Shown: positions 24,486-31,538 of the stretch, piece by piece | How the letters are laid out: each line of letters starts with the position of its first letter | Numbering within the stretch: position 1 is the stretch's first letter | Assembly: GCA_944389815.1 (NCBI GenBank) | Contig: CALXNS010000046.1 | Coordinates: 1 to 38,158, forward strand | Direction: 5' to 3' | Source: an uncultured Victivallis sp. | GTDB lineage: Bacteria > Verrucomicrobiota > Lentisphaeria > Victivallales > Victivallaceae | DNA length: 38,158 nucleotides | Program-made: the position numbers and the translations under genes | The notes under the pieces: model-generated | Seen by the model: only the letters and a program-made list of their open reading frames with translations | Database searches by the model: none | Told to the model about the DNA's origin: nothing

Positions 24486-25334
24486 ATGATTCCCTTCAGC
24501 TGGTCGAAACGGCGCCAGGCCCTCTGGGACGGTTGCCGTTTCGGTTATTATCTTTATTATTACGGCGGGTACGGCGGATTCGATCCGGATGCGCCGCGCG
24601 ACGTGCGTCGTATCCATGAACTGAAATATCTGATGTCCGCGCATGAATACGGGCTGCGGCTGCTTGCGGAAGCGGTGCGCGACAACTTCTATCGTCCGGA
24701 CGATGCACCGTTCCGGCGAAACCTCTTTCCGGCTCTTCAGAAACGTTTCCGTCGGGAATTCGGCCGGATGCTTGCCGGCGCGTGGCAGGTGGATCATAAA
24801 ATTCCGATGCTCCTTGAGCTGCGTTACGGGGAATGCCCGGCGCGGGAAATGCGCGATCAGCTTGAGGATGAATTGCGCCGTGCGTGCGCCAGGCTCGAAT
24901 GCGAACTCGTTCCCGCACTGGAAAACGTCGGCCGCGAACGCCGCCGCCCCTTCTCTGTTCCGCTCCCGGTGCAGATCAACGATCTCACCTGTTACATCGC
25001 GCCGTGGGTGATGCTTTCCGACGGCGGCACGCTCTGCATCATCGACGCAGCGGGAGACGACACAACGTTGCTGCTGCATCGTTACTACGCGCTCAACGAA
25101 TGGCGCATTCCGCCCGACCGCGTCAGGTCGCTTCAGATCCTGCCCGCCTCCGGCGAACTCCGCGAAGTCGGCGATGAACTCAACATCGGCATGACCGTGC
25201 AACGCCTTCTTCACGGCGCGCAACAAATGCGCAACGCGCTCCGTTCCGACGGCACGGCCCATCCGGAGGATTTTCCCCGCAACCGGGAACATTGTGCGAC
25301 GTGCCGCTTCCGTGATTATTGCGGGACGAAGTGA
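24486..25334 (+). CDS. Cas4/AddB-like Fe-S protein with apparently degenerate nuclease site
   Basis: A 282-residue protein. SWSKRRQALWDGCRFGYYLYYYG matches the N-terminal helix of Cas4/AddB/Dna2-type nucleases, with Cys17 as the first cluster ligand, and the C-terminus CATCRFRDYC gives Cys270, Cys273 and Cys279, the usual C-x2-C-x5-C remainder of a 4Fe-4S site. The catalytic segment that normally reads G-x-hydrophobic-D ... (D/E)-x-K is here CYIAPW (about 169-174) and IIDAAGD (185-191): the Asp and Lys seem missing. It is therefore probably a DNA-binding or structural member, or a divergent enzyme. ATG 24486 follows GGGAG; GTG 24468 is an alternative. No CRISPR array or recombination partner is nearby. 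Confidence 0.6.
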   Translation: MIPFSWSKRRQALWDGCRFGYYLYYYGGYGGFDPDAPRDVRRIHELKYLMSAHEYGLRLLAEAVRDNFYRPDDAPFRRNLFPALQKRFRREFGRMLAGAWQVDHKIPMLLELRYGECPAREMRDQLEDELRRACARLECELVPALENVGRERRRPFSVPLPVQINDLTCYIAPWVMLSDGGTLCIIDAAGDDTTLLLHRYYALNEWRIPPDRVRSLQILPASGELREVGDELNIGMTVQRLLHGAQQMRNALRSDGTAHPEDFPRNREHCATCRFRDYCGTK

Positions 25335-25362
25335 TTGCATTTCCCGGAAGCAATGGTATAGT
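25335..25362 (+). promoter_or_regulatory. Putative sigma70 promoter of the PLP decarboxylase gene
   Basis: TTGCAT at 25335-25340 and TATAGT at 25357-25362 are 16 bases apart. The -35 overlaps the arms of ATTGC/GCAAT (25334-25354). The decarboxylase has no clear ribosome site before ATG 25422. Confidence 0.55.
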
Positions 25363-25421
25363 ATATATTTACTCATTACAACACCATTTCAATCCACAAA
25401 AAATTGACCGATTCCTGAAAA

Positions 25422-26609
25422 ATGAAAACCGTATCTCTGCCGGAATACCCCTCCCCGGAAAAACTGCAACACCTCTCGGAAGCCGCCCGCGAACTGGTCG
25501 CACGCGGTAAACATCAGATGGGTTATCCCTTCGATCAGGAGGTCAACCTTTCCGGGTTCTACCGCTGGCTGCTCGACAGCGGCCTCGCCGATCTTACGCT
25601 CATCAACGTCGGCGATCCCTATAAAACGCAATGGGACATGCTCAACACCGATGAATTCGAACGCGCCGCGATCGATTTTCTCGCAGACGGCTTCGGTTTC
25701 CACGGCAGCCACTGGGGGGTGCTTACCAACGGCGGAACCGACGGAAATATGCACGGCGTCTATTTCGGGCGCAAAGCGCTCGCGGCATGTTCGCCACTGC
25801 CGCCGATTCTCTACGTCTCCGAAGAAGCGCATTATTCGGTCAAAAAACTCGGCGACATCCAGAACCTCGAAACCCGGATCATCGCCGCCGCTCCCGCCGG
25901 GCAGATGCTCGTCGACGATCTGCGCGCCAAACTCGATCCCGCCCGGCCCGCATTGATCGCCATCGCCATCGGCGGCACCTTCAAGGGAGCGATTGACGAT
26001 CAGAAATCGATCGCTCAGGTCATCCGGGAAGTCAGGCCGCCGGCGGTCTACCGCCACCTCGACGTGGCGTTGTTCGGCGGTTACCTGCCCTATCTGGCCG
26101 ATGAAACGGCACGAAAAATCGTGGATGCATCGGAGATGGAATTTGATTCGCTGGCGCTTTCCGGACACAAATTCCTCGGACTCAATGAACCTGCCGGAAT
26201 TTTCATCTGTCGGAAATCGATTCTCGACGACCTCAATTCGACTCCGGTGCCGTACCTGAACGGTGTCATTCCCACCATCAATTGTTCCCGCAGCGGCTTC
26301 GACCCGCTCAAACTCTACTGGCGGATCGCCACCACCGGGCGCGACGGCTTCGCCCGCCAGGCCGAACATGTCATGAAAATGACCCGGCTGCTCGAATCCC
26401 GTCTTCACGACATCGGAGTGAAAACGTTGGTCAACCCATATTCCAACACGGTCTGCATGGAGCGTCCCTCCGAACGCGTGATTCACAAATATTGCATGGC
26501 GTGCAACGAATGCCGTCATTACGGGAAACTCGCCCATGTCGTCGTGATGCAGTATTTCACACCGGAACTCATCGAGGAACTGGTCGCGGATATCGCGCTT
26601 GACAAATGA
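25422..26609 (+). CDS. PLP-dependent group II decarboxylase, histidine-decarboxylase-like
   Basis: A 395-residue fold-type I PLP enzyme resembling bacterial PLP-type histidine decarboxylases: GYPFDQEVN start region, VLTNGGTDGNMHGVYFGR, EEAHYSVKK (His137 stacks on PLP), HLDVALFGG (Asp214 to the pyridine nitrogen) and SGHKFLG with Lys250 forming the Schiff base. It could act on histidine or another amino acid; specificity residues cannot be judged here. Unusually, Cys358, Cys361 and Cys364 form a CxxCxxC cluster near the C-terminus (CMACNECRHYG), which I do not recall in characterised members. It has its own promoter and is followed by the promoter of the dehydrogenase gene, whose -35 lies within its last codons. 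Confidence 0.82.
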   Translation: MKTVSLPEYPSPEKLQHLSEAARELVARGKHQMGYPFDQEVNLSGFYRWLLDSGLADLTLINVGDPYKTQWDMLNTDEFERAAIDFLADGFGFHGSHWGVLTNGGTDGNMHGVYFGRKALAACSPLPPILYVSEEAHYSVKKLGDIQNLETRIIAAAPAGQMLVDDLRAKLDPARPALIAIAIGGTFKGAIDDQKSIAQVIREVRPPAVYRHLDVALFGGYLPYLADETARKIVDASEMEFDSLALSGHKFLGLNEPAGIFICRKSILDDLNSTPVPYLNGVIPTINCSRSGFDPLKLYWRIATTGRDGFARQAEHVMKMTRLLESRLHDIGVKTLVNPYSNTVCMERPSERVIHKYCMACNECRHYGKLAHVVVMQYFTPELIEELVADIALDK

Positions 26610-26634
26610 CATTTCCGATCTATCTTATGATCGG
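26599..26634 (+). promoter_or_regulatory. Promoter with inverted repeat around the -10, upstream of the dehydrogenase gene
   Basis: TTGACA at 26599-26604 and TATCTT at 26621-26626 are 16 bases apart. CCGATC (26615-26620) and GATCGG (26629-26634) are perfect complements flanking the -10. An outer pair TTTCCGA/TCGGAAA (26612-26618/26636-26642) offers a second pairing. AAGGAGG precedes ATG 26681. Confidence 0.6.
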
Positions 26635-26680
26635 GTCGGAAAACGCAATTCCGGCCCGGTCATGAGGAAGGAGGAATATC

Positions 26681-27748
26681 ATGAAACAAGTCCGAATCGC
26701 ATTCTTTGACACCAAGCCGTACGATCGCCGTTTCTTTGACGAAGCCAATAAAGACTTCGGCTTTGAACTGAGTTATTTCGAATCGCGGCTGCGTCCCGCA
26801 TCGGCCAAACTCGCCGAAGGATTCGATGTCGTCTGCGCCTTTGTCAACGACGACATCTGCGCAGAAACGATTGATGCGCTCGTTTCCGAAAACGTCGGAT
26901 TGCTTGCCATGCGTTGCGCCGGTTACAACAATGTGAATCTTTTCGCCGCCCACAACAGACTGCCGGTGGTTCGAGTGCCGGGGTATTCGCCTTACGCGGT
27001 CGCGGAATATGCACTTGCGATGCTGCAGACGTTGAACCGTTCTCTGCACCGCGCCTACAATCGGGTGCGGGACAACAATTTCTCGATCAATGGCTTCCTC
27101 GGATTCGACCTGCGCGGCAAGACCTTCGGTATCGTCGGAACCGGAAAGATCGGAATGGTTTTCGCTGAAATCATGCAGGGGTTCGGCGTGCGGCTTCTCG
27201 CCTACGATCTTTACCCGAACACCGAAATGGCCAGAAAATATCACATTGAATACGTCACGCTCGACGAACTTTACCGCCAGTCCGACGTGATTTCGCTCCA
27301 TTGCCCGCTGACGCCGGAAAACCGTTACATGATCAACGCCGAATCAATTGCCAAAATGAAGCCCGGCGTATTCATCATCAACACCAGCCGCGGCAAGCTG
27401 ATCGACACCGCCGCATTGATCGAAGGGCTGAAATCAAAGAAAATCGGCGGCGCCGGTCTTGATGTTTACGAAGAGGAGAGCGACCTCTTTTTCGAAGACC
27501 GTTCCGATGCCGCGATCGACGACGACATACTTGCGCGGCTCTTCACTTTCCCGAATGTGCTGGTCACCTCCCATCAGGCGTTCTTCACCCGCGAGGCGAT
27601 GACCAACATCTCCCAGGTGACGCTCGAAAACATTCGCGCATGGCGCGACGGCGAAAAACTCGTCAATGAAATCTGTTCGCAATGCGACGGCAGCCGCAGC
27701 TGCCCCGGCAAACCGAAGGATGCGCAGTGTTGCCGCGGGAAAAACTGA
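26681..27748 (+). CDS. ldhA: D-2-hydroxyacid dehydrogenase, D-lactate dehydrogenase-like, with Cys-rich tail
   Basis: A 355-residue NAD-dependent dehydrogenase of the LdhA type, expected to reduce pyruvate to D-lactate. It has MRCAGYNNV near 77-85, the dinucleotide motif GTGKIG at 153-158, the substrate Arg237 in INTSRG, a catalytic Glu in DVYEEE (about 264-266) and His298 in SHQAFFT; GLDVYEEE with the LFFEDRS insertion is typical of LdhA. The last 25 residues add Cys332, Cys335, Cys341, Cys350 and Cys351, a tail not usual in characterised LdhA. ATG 26681 has AAGGAGG seven bases upstream. It has its own promoter. Fermentative lactate production fits an anaerobe; other 2-ketoacid substrates remain possible. 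Confidence 0.85.
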   Translation: MKQVRIAFFDTKPYDRRFFDEANKDFGFELSYFESRLRPASAKLAEGFDVVCAFVNDDICAETIDALVSENVGLLAMRCAGYNNVNLFAAHNRLPVVRVPGYSPYAVAEYALAMLQTLNRSLHRAYNRVRDNNFSINGFLGFDLRGKTFGIVGTGKIGMVFAEIMQGFGVRLLAYDLYPNTEMARKYHIEYVTLDELYRQSDVISLHCPLTPENRYMINAESIAKMKPGVFIINTSRGKLIDTAALIEGLKSKKIGGAGLDVYEEESDLFFEDRSDAAIDDDILARLFTFPNVLVTSHQAFFTREAMTNISQVTLENIRAWRDGEKLVNEICSQCDGSRSCPGKPKDAQCCRGKN

Positions 27749-27757
27749 TTTTCCGCA

Positions 27758-27803
27758 TTGCATTGCACCGCCTCCGGTGTTATATTGAAGAATTACCGGA
27801 GGC
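27758..27803 (+). promoter_or_regulatory. Promoter with GC-rich inverted repeat around the -10, upstream of the ExoX-like gene
   Basis: TTGCAT at 27758-27763 and TATATT at 27781-27786 are 17 bases apart. GCCTCCGGT (27770-27778) and ACCGGAGGC (27795-27803) are perfect 9-base complements flanking the -10. AAGGAG lies about 15 bases before ATG 27834, a longer gap than usual. Confidence 0.6.
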
Positions 27804-27833
27804 AATCACTCAAAGGAGAAGTTTTTACTCATC

Positions 27834-28640
27834 ATGCTGCAGAATCTGAAACTGGAACGACCGTTGGCCGTTTTCGATATCGAAAGCACCGGCGTCATGC
27901 CCAACCGTGACCGCATCGTCGAAATCGCCGTGTTGAAAATCCATCCGGACGGCACGATGCGCAACACCGTACGCCGCCTGAATCCGGAGATGCCGATTCC
28001 GCCGTCGGCGACGGCGATTCACGGCATCACCGATGCCGACGTGGCCAATTGCCCGACGTTTCTTTTGATCGCGGAAAAACTCTATCAATACCTTGCCGAC
28101 TGCGACCTGGCCGGATACAACATCACCGGATTCGACATTCCGATGCTGGAAGCCGAATTCCGCCGTGCCGGATTCGAATTCAAGACCAGTGAGCGGAAGA
28201 TCATCGACGCCTACAACATCTTCTGCAAACTCTATCCGCGTACCCTGACGGCCGCATATCAATTCTTCTGCGGCAAGGAGCTTGAAGGCGCACACGGCGC
28301 GGCCGCCGACACCAGCGCAACCTGGGAAGTGCTCCTCGGTCAGCTCGAACGCCATCCGGAACTGCCGCATGATATTTCCGCACTGGCAACCTTTTGCGAT
28401 CTGGCCGGCCCCGATGCCGTCGATCGGACGCGCCGTTTCAAATGGCGTGACAATGAGGTGATCGTCAACTTCGGAAAAAACGCCGGGCGGACGCTGCGTG
28501 AACTTGCCGCCGAAGATCCCGGATTTCTGCGCTGGATTACCCGGTCGGATTTCACCGACGAAGTGAAGGCGATCGCGGCCGATGCATTGCTGGGGAAATT
28601 CCCGGAACGGAAAAATAGCGATGCCGCCGGCCAGGAGTGA
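27834..28640 (+). CDS. DnaQ-like 3'-5' exonuclease with ExoX-type C-terminal domain
   Basis: A 268-residue protein. The first 180 residues form a DEDDh exonuclease with Exo I FDIESTG at about 14-20, NITGFDIPMLEAEF for Exo II and AHGAAADTSAT for Exo III. The C-terminal part holds VNFGKNAGRTLRELAAEDPGFLRWITRSDF, the short motif that follows the exonuclease in ExoX-like and other repair exonucleases. This differs from the single-domain enzyme at 1078-1650, so it is more likely a repair or recombination nuclease than the replicative proofreader. Its end overlaps the next gene by 20 bases, indicating coupling. Confidence 0.85.
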   Translation: MLQNLKLERPLAVFDIESTGVMPNRDRIVEIAVLKIHPDGTMRNTVRRLNPEMPIPPSATAIHGITDADVANCPTFLLIAEKLYQYLADCDLAGYNITGFDIPMLEAEFRRAGFEFKTSERKIIDAYNIFCKLYPRTLTAAYQFFCGKELEGAHGAAADTSATWEVLLGQLERHPELPHDISALATFCDLAGPDAVDRTRRFKWRDNEVIVNFGKNAGRTLRELAAEDPGFLRWITRSDFTDEVKAIAADALLGKFPERKNSDAAGQE

Positions 28641-29460
28641 GATCGACAACCTTATCTCGCTGCTCGACGACGAGGATGAATCCATCGCGGTGAATGCGAT
28701 GGCGGAACTCCTTCGCCGCGAAGGAGAACTTGATGATGCTCTGGCCGCAGCGCAGGAGAGCGACAATGTTCTGCTGCGCCGGCGGGTTCATCAGCTTCAG
28801 GCGGCGATTACCCTGCGCCGCAGGAGACGGGAATTTTTCCGGAAACTCCACGCCGCGAAGATCGATCTCATCAACGGGTTGATCGACGTACATCTGCAAT
28901 GGTTCGACAACGATTCCCGGCCGGGGCTGGTTCAATTATGGTCGGATTTCCTGCTGGAGAGCCGCCGTTATCCGCAACATACGCTGGAAAACATCGCCTA
29001 CTTCATGCGGAAATCCGGATTCACCGTTCAGCCGGAGACCACCATGCGGCCCGAATATTACTGTATCGGACCGATTCTGGAAAACGCCACCGGTTCGGCG
29101 GCGATTCTCGCGGCAATCGCCGCCGAGATCGCCGCTCCTGAACTGAAACTCCGATTCGTCCGCGTCATGGGCGAATTCGCCGTCCACGATGGCGAACGGC
29201 TGCTGATTCCGGAACGCAACTGGCGCATCTGTCCGGCGCCCGATATCGAACACTGTGATTTCTGGGATCGTCGCATGCTCCTCAAATACGCCTCGATGAC
29301 CCTCTTTTCCTGTGCCGTCAACAGCGACAGTTTCCGTTATGTCCTGACCATCGCCCAGGCGCTGAGCGGAGAAGAGGAAGATCGCGCGCTCGATTATTTT
29401 CCCTACCCCTACTGTCCTGCCGACGACGAGGATGACGCGGCAGACGATAACGACATCTGA
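28621..29460 (+). CDS. Uncharacterised HEAT-like and SirB1/transglutaminase-like protein
   Basis: A 279-residue soluble protein that I do not firmly recognise. Residues 1-70 look like short helical repeats (LDDEDESIAVNAMAELLRREGELDDALAAA). The middle (about 105-215) has LENIAYFMRKSGFTVQ, PEYYCIGPILENATGSAAILAAIAAEIA and LRFVRVMGEFAV, in an order reminiscent of the SirB1 transglutaminase-like family, but without a clear Cys-His-Asp triad. The last 20 residues are very acidic. ATG 28621 lies inside the end of the exonuclease gene (20-base overlap), suggesting the two proteins act together; a longer upstream extension is only overlap. Confidence 0.5.
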   Translation: MPPARSEIDNLISLLDDEDESIAVNAMAELLRREGELDDALAAAQESDNVLLRRRVHQLQAAITLRRRRREFFRKLHAAKIDLINGLIDVHLQWFDNDSRPGLVQLWSDFLLESRRYPQHTLENIAYFMRKSGFTVQPETTMRPEYYCIGPILENATGSAAILAAIAAEIAAPELKLRFVRVMGEFAVHDGERLLIPERNWRICPAPDIEHCDFWDRRMLLKYASMTLFSCAVNSDSFRYVLTIAQALSGEEEDRALDYFPYPYCPADDEDDAADDNDI

Positions 29461-29522
29461 GACTTCATTCCTCCCCCACATACATCGCCACAGGACGCAA
29501 AACAGAATTTTTCCGCGCCATG

Positions 29523-29549
29523 CACGGCAGTTTCCGGCTGTATGCCGTG
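29523..29549. other. Hairpin downstream of the HEAT/SirB1-like gene
   Basis: CACGGCA (29523-29529) pairs with TGCCGTG (29543-29549), followed by AAAAAATTTT. It may act as a weak terminator before the ROK operon; the A's preceding the T's make it atypical. Confidence 0.35.
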
Positions 29550-29582
29550 AAAAAATTTTCCCGTTTTTCCTTCCGGAATGAC

Positions 29583-29610
29583 TTGGATTTTGTCCAAATG
29601 ATGGTATACT
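29583..29610 (+). promoter_or_regulatory. Putative sigma70 promoter of the ROK-uxu operon
   Basis: TTGGAT at 29583-29588 and TATACT at 29605-29610 are 16 bases apart, directly upstream of a perfect inverted repeat. The -35 itself lies in a small repeat, TTGGA/TCCAA (29583-29597). Confidence 0.6.
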
Positions 29611-29614
29611 ATTA

Positions 29615-29637
29615 CTTTGTAAAGCAACTTTACAAAG
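29615..29637 (+). promoter_or_regulatory. Operator: perfect 10-3-10 inverted repeat
   Basis: CTTTGTAAAG (29615-29624) and CTTTACAAAG (29628-29637) are exact complements around CAA. The element starts four bases after the -10 and ends seven bases before the regulator's ATG, so it covers the transcription start. The expected ligand is the ROK regulator encoded immediately downstream. Confidence 0.75.
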
Positions 29638-29644
29638 ATAGGAT

Positions 29645-30691
29645 ATGACCACCTCGGAAAAAATATTACGTACGCTGCTGCGTCATGGCGCCGCATCGCG
29701 TTCCGACCTGGCCAGGACATTGCGCCTGAGCCGTCCGGCGGTGTCATCCGCGGTGGAACAACTGTTGCGCAACGGTACGCTGCATGAAGGCTCCTGCGGC
29801 GCTTCCAGCGGAGGGAAACCGCCGATCCTGCTGGAGTTCAACGTCGATGCGCCGGCCGCGGGTGCCATTGGAATCGATATCGGGCATGAGACATTGCTGC
29901 GGGGCGTGCTGTGCAACGCCGCAGGCGAAGTGATCGCGACGACGGACGCCACACATGAAAACACCTTTGACTCGCTCCTGCTCCGTTCAGCCGGACTGAT
30001 CGACATCTTGCAGAAACAGGCCCCCGTCCCGGTGCGCGGCGTCGGAGTTGCTGTGGCAGGTCAGGTAGATTACCGGAAGAACGAGGTGGTGTACTGCGGC
30101 AATTTCCCGTTGAAGGGGCGCGAATTCGCCCGGAAGCTTGCCGAACGAATCAAGTTGGGAATTCTGCTGGACAACCGCGCCCGCTGCGCCGCCCAATGGG
30201 AATATTTTTTCGGAGCCGCGCGGGAGATCGAAGATTTCATCTTCATCTCCGCCGAACGCGGCATCGGCACGGCGACCTACCACGGCGGGCGGCTCTTTTC
30301 CGGACGCGCCGGAGTCGCCGGCGAGATCCGCGATCTGCTGCTTCCAACGCCGGACGGCCGGGGGGTGCTGCCGATCGAACGGGCACTGAATGAAAAACAT
30401 CTCGCTTCGCTCCCGGATGGACGAAGTTATCTGCGACGGCAGAGTGCGTACATCATCACGCTTCTGAGCAATCTGCTCGATCCGTCCCGAATCGTGCTCG
30501 GCGGGCGTTTCCGGGAATACGGAGAGGAATTCATCTCCGAACTCATCCCGGAAATCCACCTCGAACCGGAACGGCAACTCTCGATCGAACTCGCCCGCGG
30601 CGGGCGGATCGGCGCCGCGCTCGGCGCGGCACTCAATACGATTTTAACCGGTTTCTCAACGTTAACCAGACAACAGGGAGTCTCATCATGA
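29645..30691 (+). CDS. ROK-family transcriptional repressor
   Basis: A 348-residue regulator. An N-terminal winged helix (about 5-55, SRSDLARTLRLSRPAVSSAVEQLL) is fused to a ROK sugar-kinase-like domain (AIGIDIGHETLLRGVL, GVGVAVAGQVD, LDNRARCAAQWEYFFG). The usual ROK zinc motif, a His followed by CxCGxxGCxE, is replaced by GEIRDLLLPTPDGRGVLPIE without cysteines. It probably senses a sugar or uronate and represses its own operon, because a perfect palindrome covers the transcription start and two mannonate genes follow (ATGA overlap with the first). The ribosome site is short and close to the start (AGG two bases away). Confidence 0.85.
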   Translation: MTTSEKILRTLLRHGAASRSDLARTLRLSRPAVSSAVEQLLRNGTLHEGSCGASSGGKPPILLEFNVDAPAAGAIGIDIGHETLLRGVLCNAAGEVIATTDATHENTFDSLLLRSAGLIDILQKQAPVPVRGVGVAVAGQVDYRKNEVVYCGNFPLKGREFARKLAERIKLGILLDNRARCAAQWEYFFGAAREIEDFIFISAERGIGTATYHGGRLFSGRAGVAGEIRDLLLPTPDGRGVLPIERALNEKHLASLPDGRSYLRRQSAYIITLLSNLLDPSRIVLGGRFREYGEEFISELIPEIHLEPERQLSIELARGGRIGAALGAALNTILTGFSTLTRQQGVSS

Positions 30692-31536
30692 AAGTCGATC
30701 TTACCGGAAAGACCGCCGTCGTCACCGGCGGCGGCGGCATCCTCTGCAGCGTCATGGCCAAAGCGCTCGCCCGGAGCGGCGCGAAAGTCGCGGTGCTCGA
30801 TCTGAAAAAAGAGGCCGCCGAAAAAGTCGCCTCCGAAATCAACGCCGAAGGCGGCCAGGCAATCGGCGTCGCCGCCAATGTGCTCGAAATCGAAAGTTTG
30901 AAAGAGGCGTACCGCACGGTTTTCGACGCATTCGGCCCGTGCGACATCCTCATCAACGGCGCCGGCGGCAACAATCCGCGCGGCACCACCAGCAAGGAGT
31001 TTCTGCAGAAAGAGGATCTGACCGAAACGGTCGAAAAGGTCACCACGTTCTTCGATCTCGACCCGGCGGGGGTTCAGTTCGTCTTCAATTTGAATTTCCT
31101 CGGAACATTGCTGCCGACCCAGGTCTTCTGCCGCGACATGGCGAAATCCGGCAAGGGCGGCTGCATCATCAACATCTCCAGCATGAACGCCTTCACGCCG
31201 CTGACCAAGATTCCGGCCTACTCCGGCGCCAAGGCTGCCGTGAGCAACTTCACCCAGTGGCTGGCGGTGCATTTCTCGAAAGTCAACATCCGCGTCAACG
31301 CCATCGCCCCGGGTTTCTTCCTCACCGAACAGAACCGGACGCTCCTGACCAATCCGGACGGGTCGCTCACCGCACGCGGCAACACGATCCTCGCCCACAC
31401 GCCGATGGGTCGTTTCGGCACGCCGGAAGACCTCACCGGCGCGGTGCTCTTCCTCATCGACGACACGGCAGCCGGCTTCATCAACGGTGTCGTTCTGCCG
31501 ATCGACGGCGCGTTTTCGGCCTTTTCAGGGGTGTAA
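30688..31536 (+). CDS. uxuB: SDR-family oxidoreductase, probable D-mannonate oxidoreductase
   Basis: A 282-residue short-chain dehydrogenase with the cofactor motif TGGGGILCS (13-21), NGAGG (90-94), catalytic Ser about 164, Tyr178 and Lys182 (YSGAK) and a C-terminal INGVVLPIDGAF. Paired with uxuA and with a long stretch at 98-128, it resembles the SDR-type fructuronate reductase/mannonate oxidoreductase (YjmF/UxuB of Bacillus type) that interconverts D-fructuronate and D-mannonate in hexuronate breakdown. The link to this reaction rests mainly on the next gene. It overlaps the ROK regulator stop by ATGA and ends two bases before uxuA. Confidence 0.8.
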   Translation: MKVDLTGKTAVVTGGGGILCSVMAKALARSGAKVAVLDLKKEAAEKVASEINAEGGQAIGVAANVLEIESLKEAYRTVFDAFGPCDILINGAGGNNPRGTTSKEFLQKEDLTETVEKVTTFFDLDPAGVQFVFNLNFLGTLLPTQVFCRDMAKSGKGGCIINISSMNAFTPLTKIPAYSGAKAAVSNFTQWLAVHFSKVNIRVNAIAPGFFLTEQNRTLLTNPDGSLTARGNTILAHTPMGRFGTPEDLTGAVLFLIDDTAAGFINGVVLPIDGAFSAFSGV

Positions 31537-31538
31537 TC

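Noticed and set aside
24486..25334. CRISPR-associated Cas4
   Set aside because: Fe-S ligands resemble Cas4, but there is no array or other cas gene in the window and the catalytic motif appears absent.
30939..31538. In-frame extension of uxuA upstream through the mannonate oxidoreductase gene
   Set aside because: The extra 200 residues are Arg/His-rich out-of-frame sequence of the SDR gene; ATG 31539 with AGGGGTG fits UxuA length.
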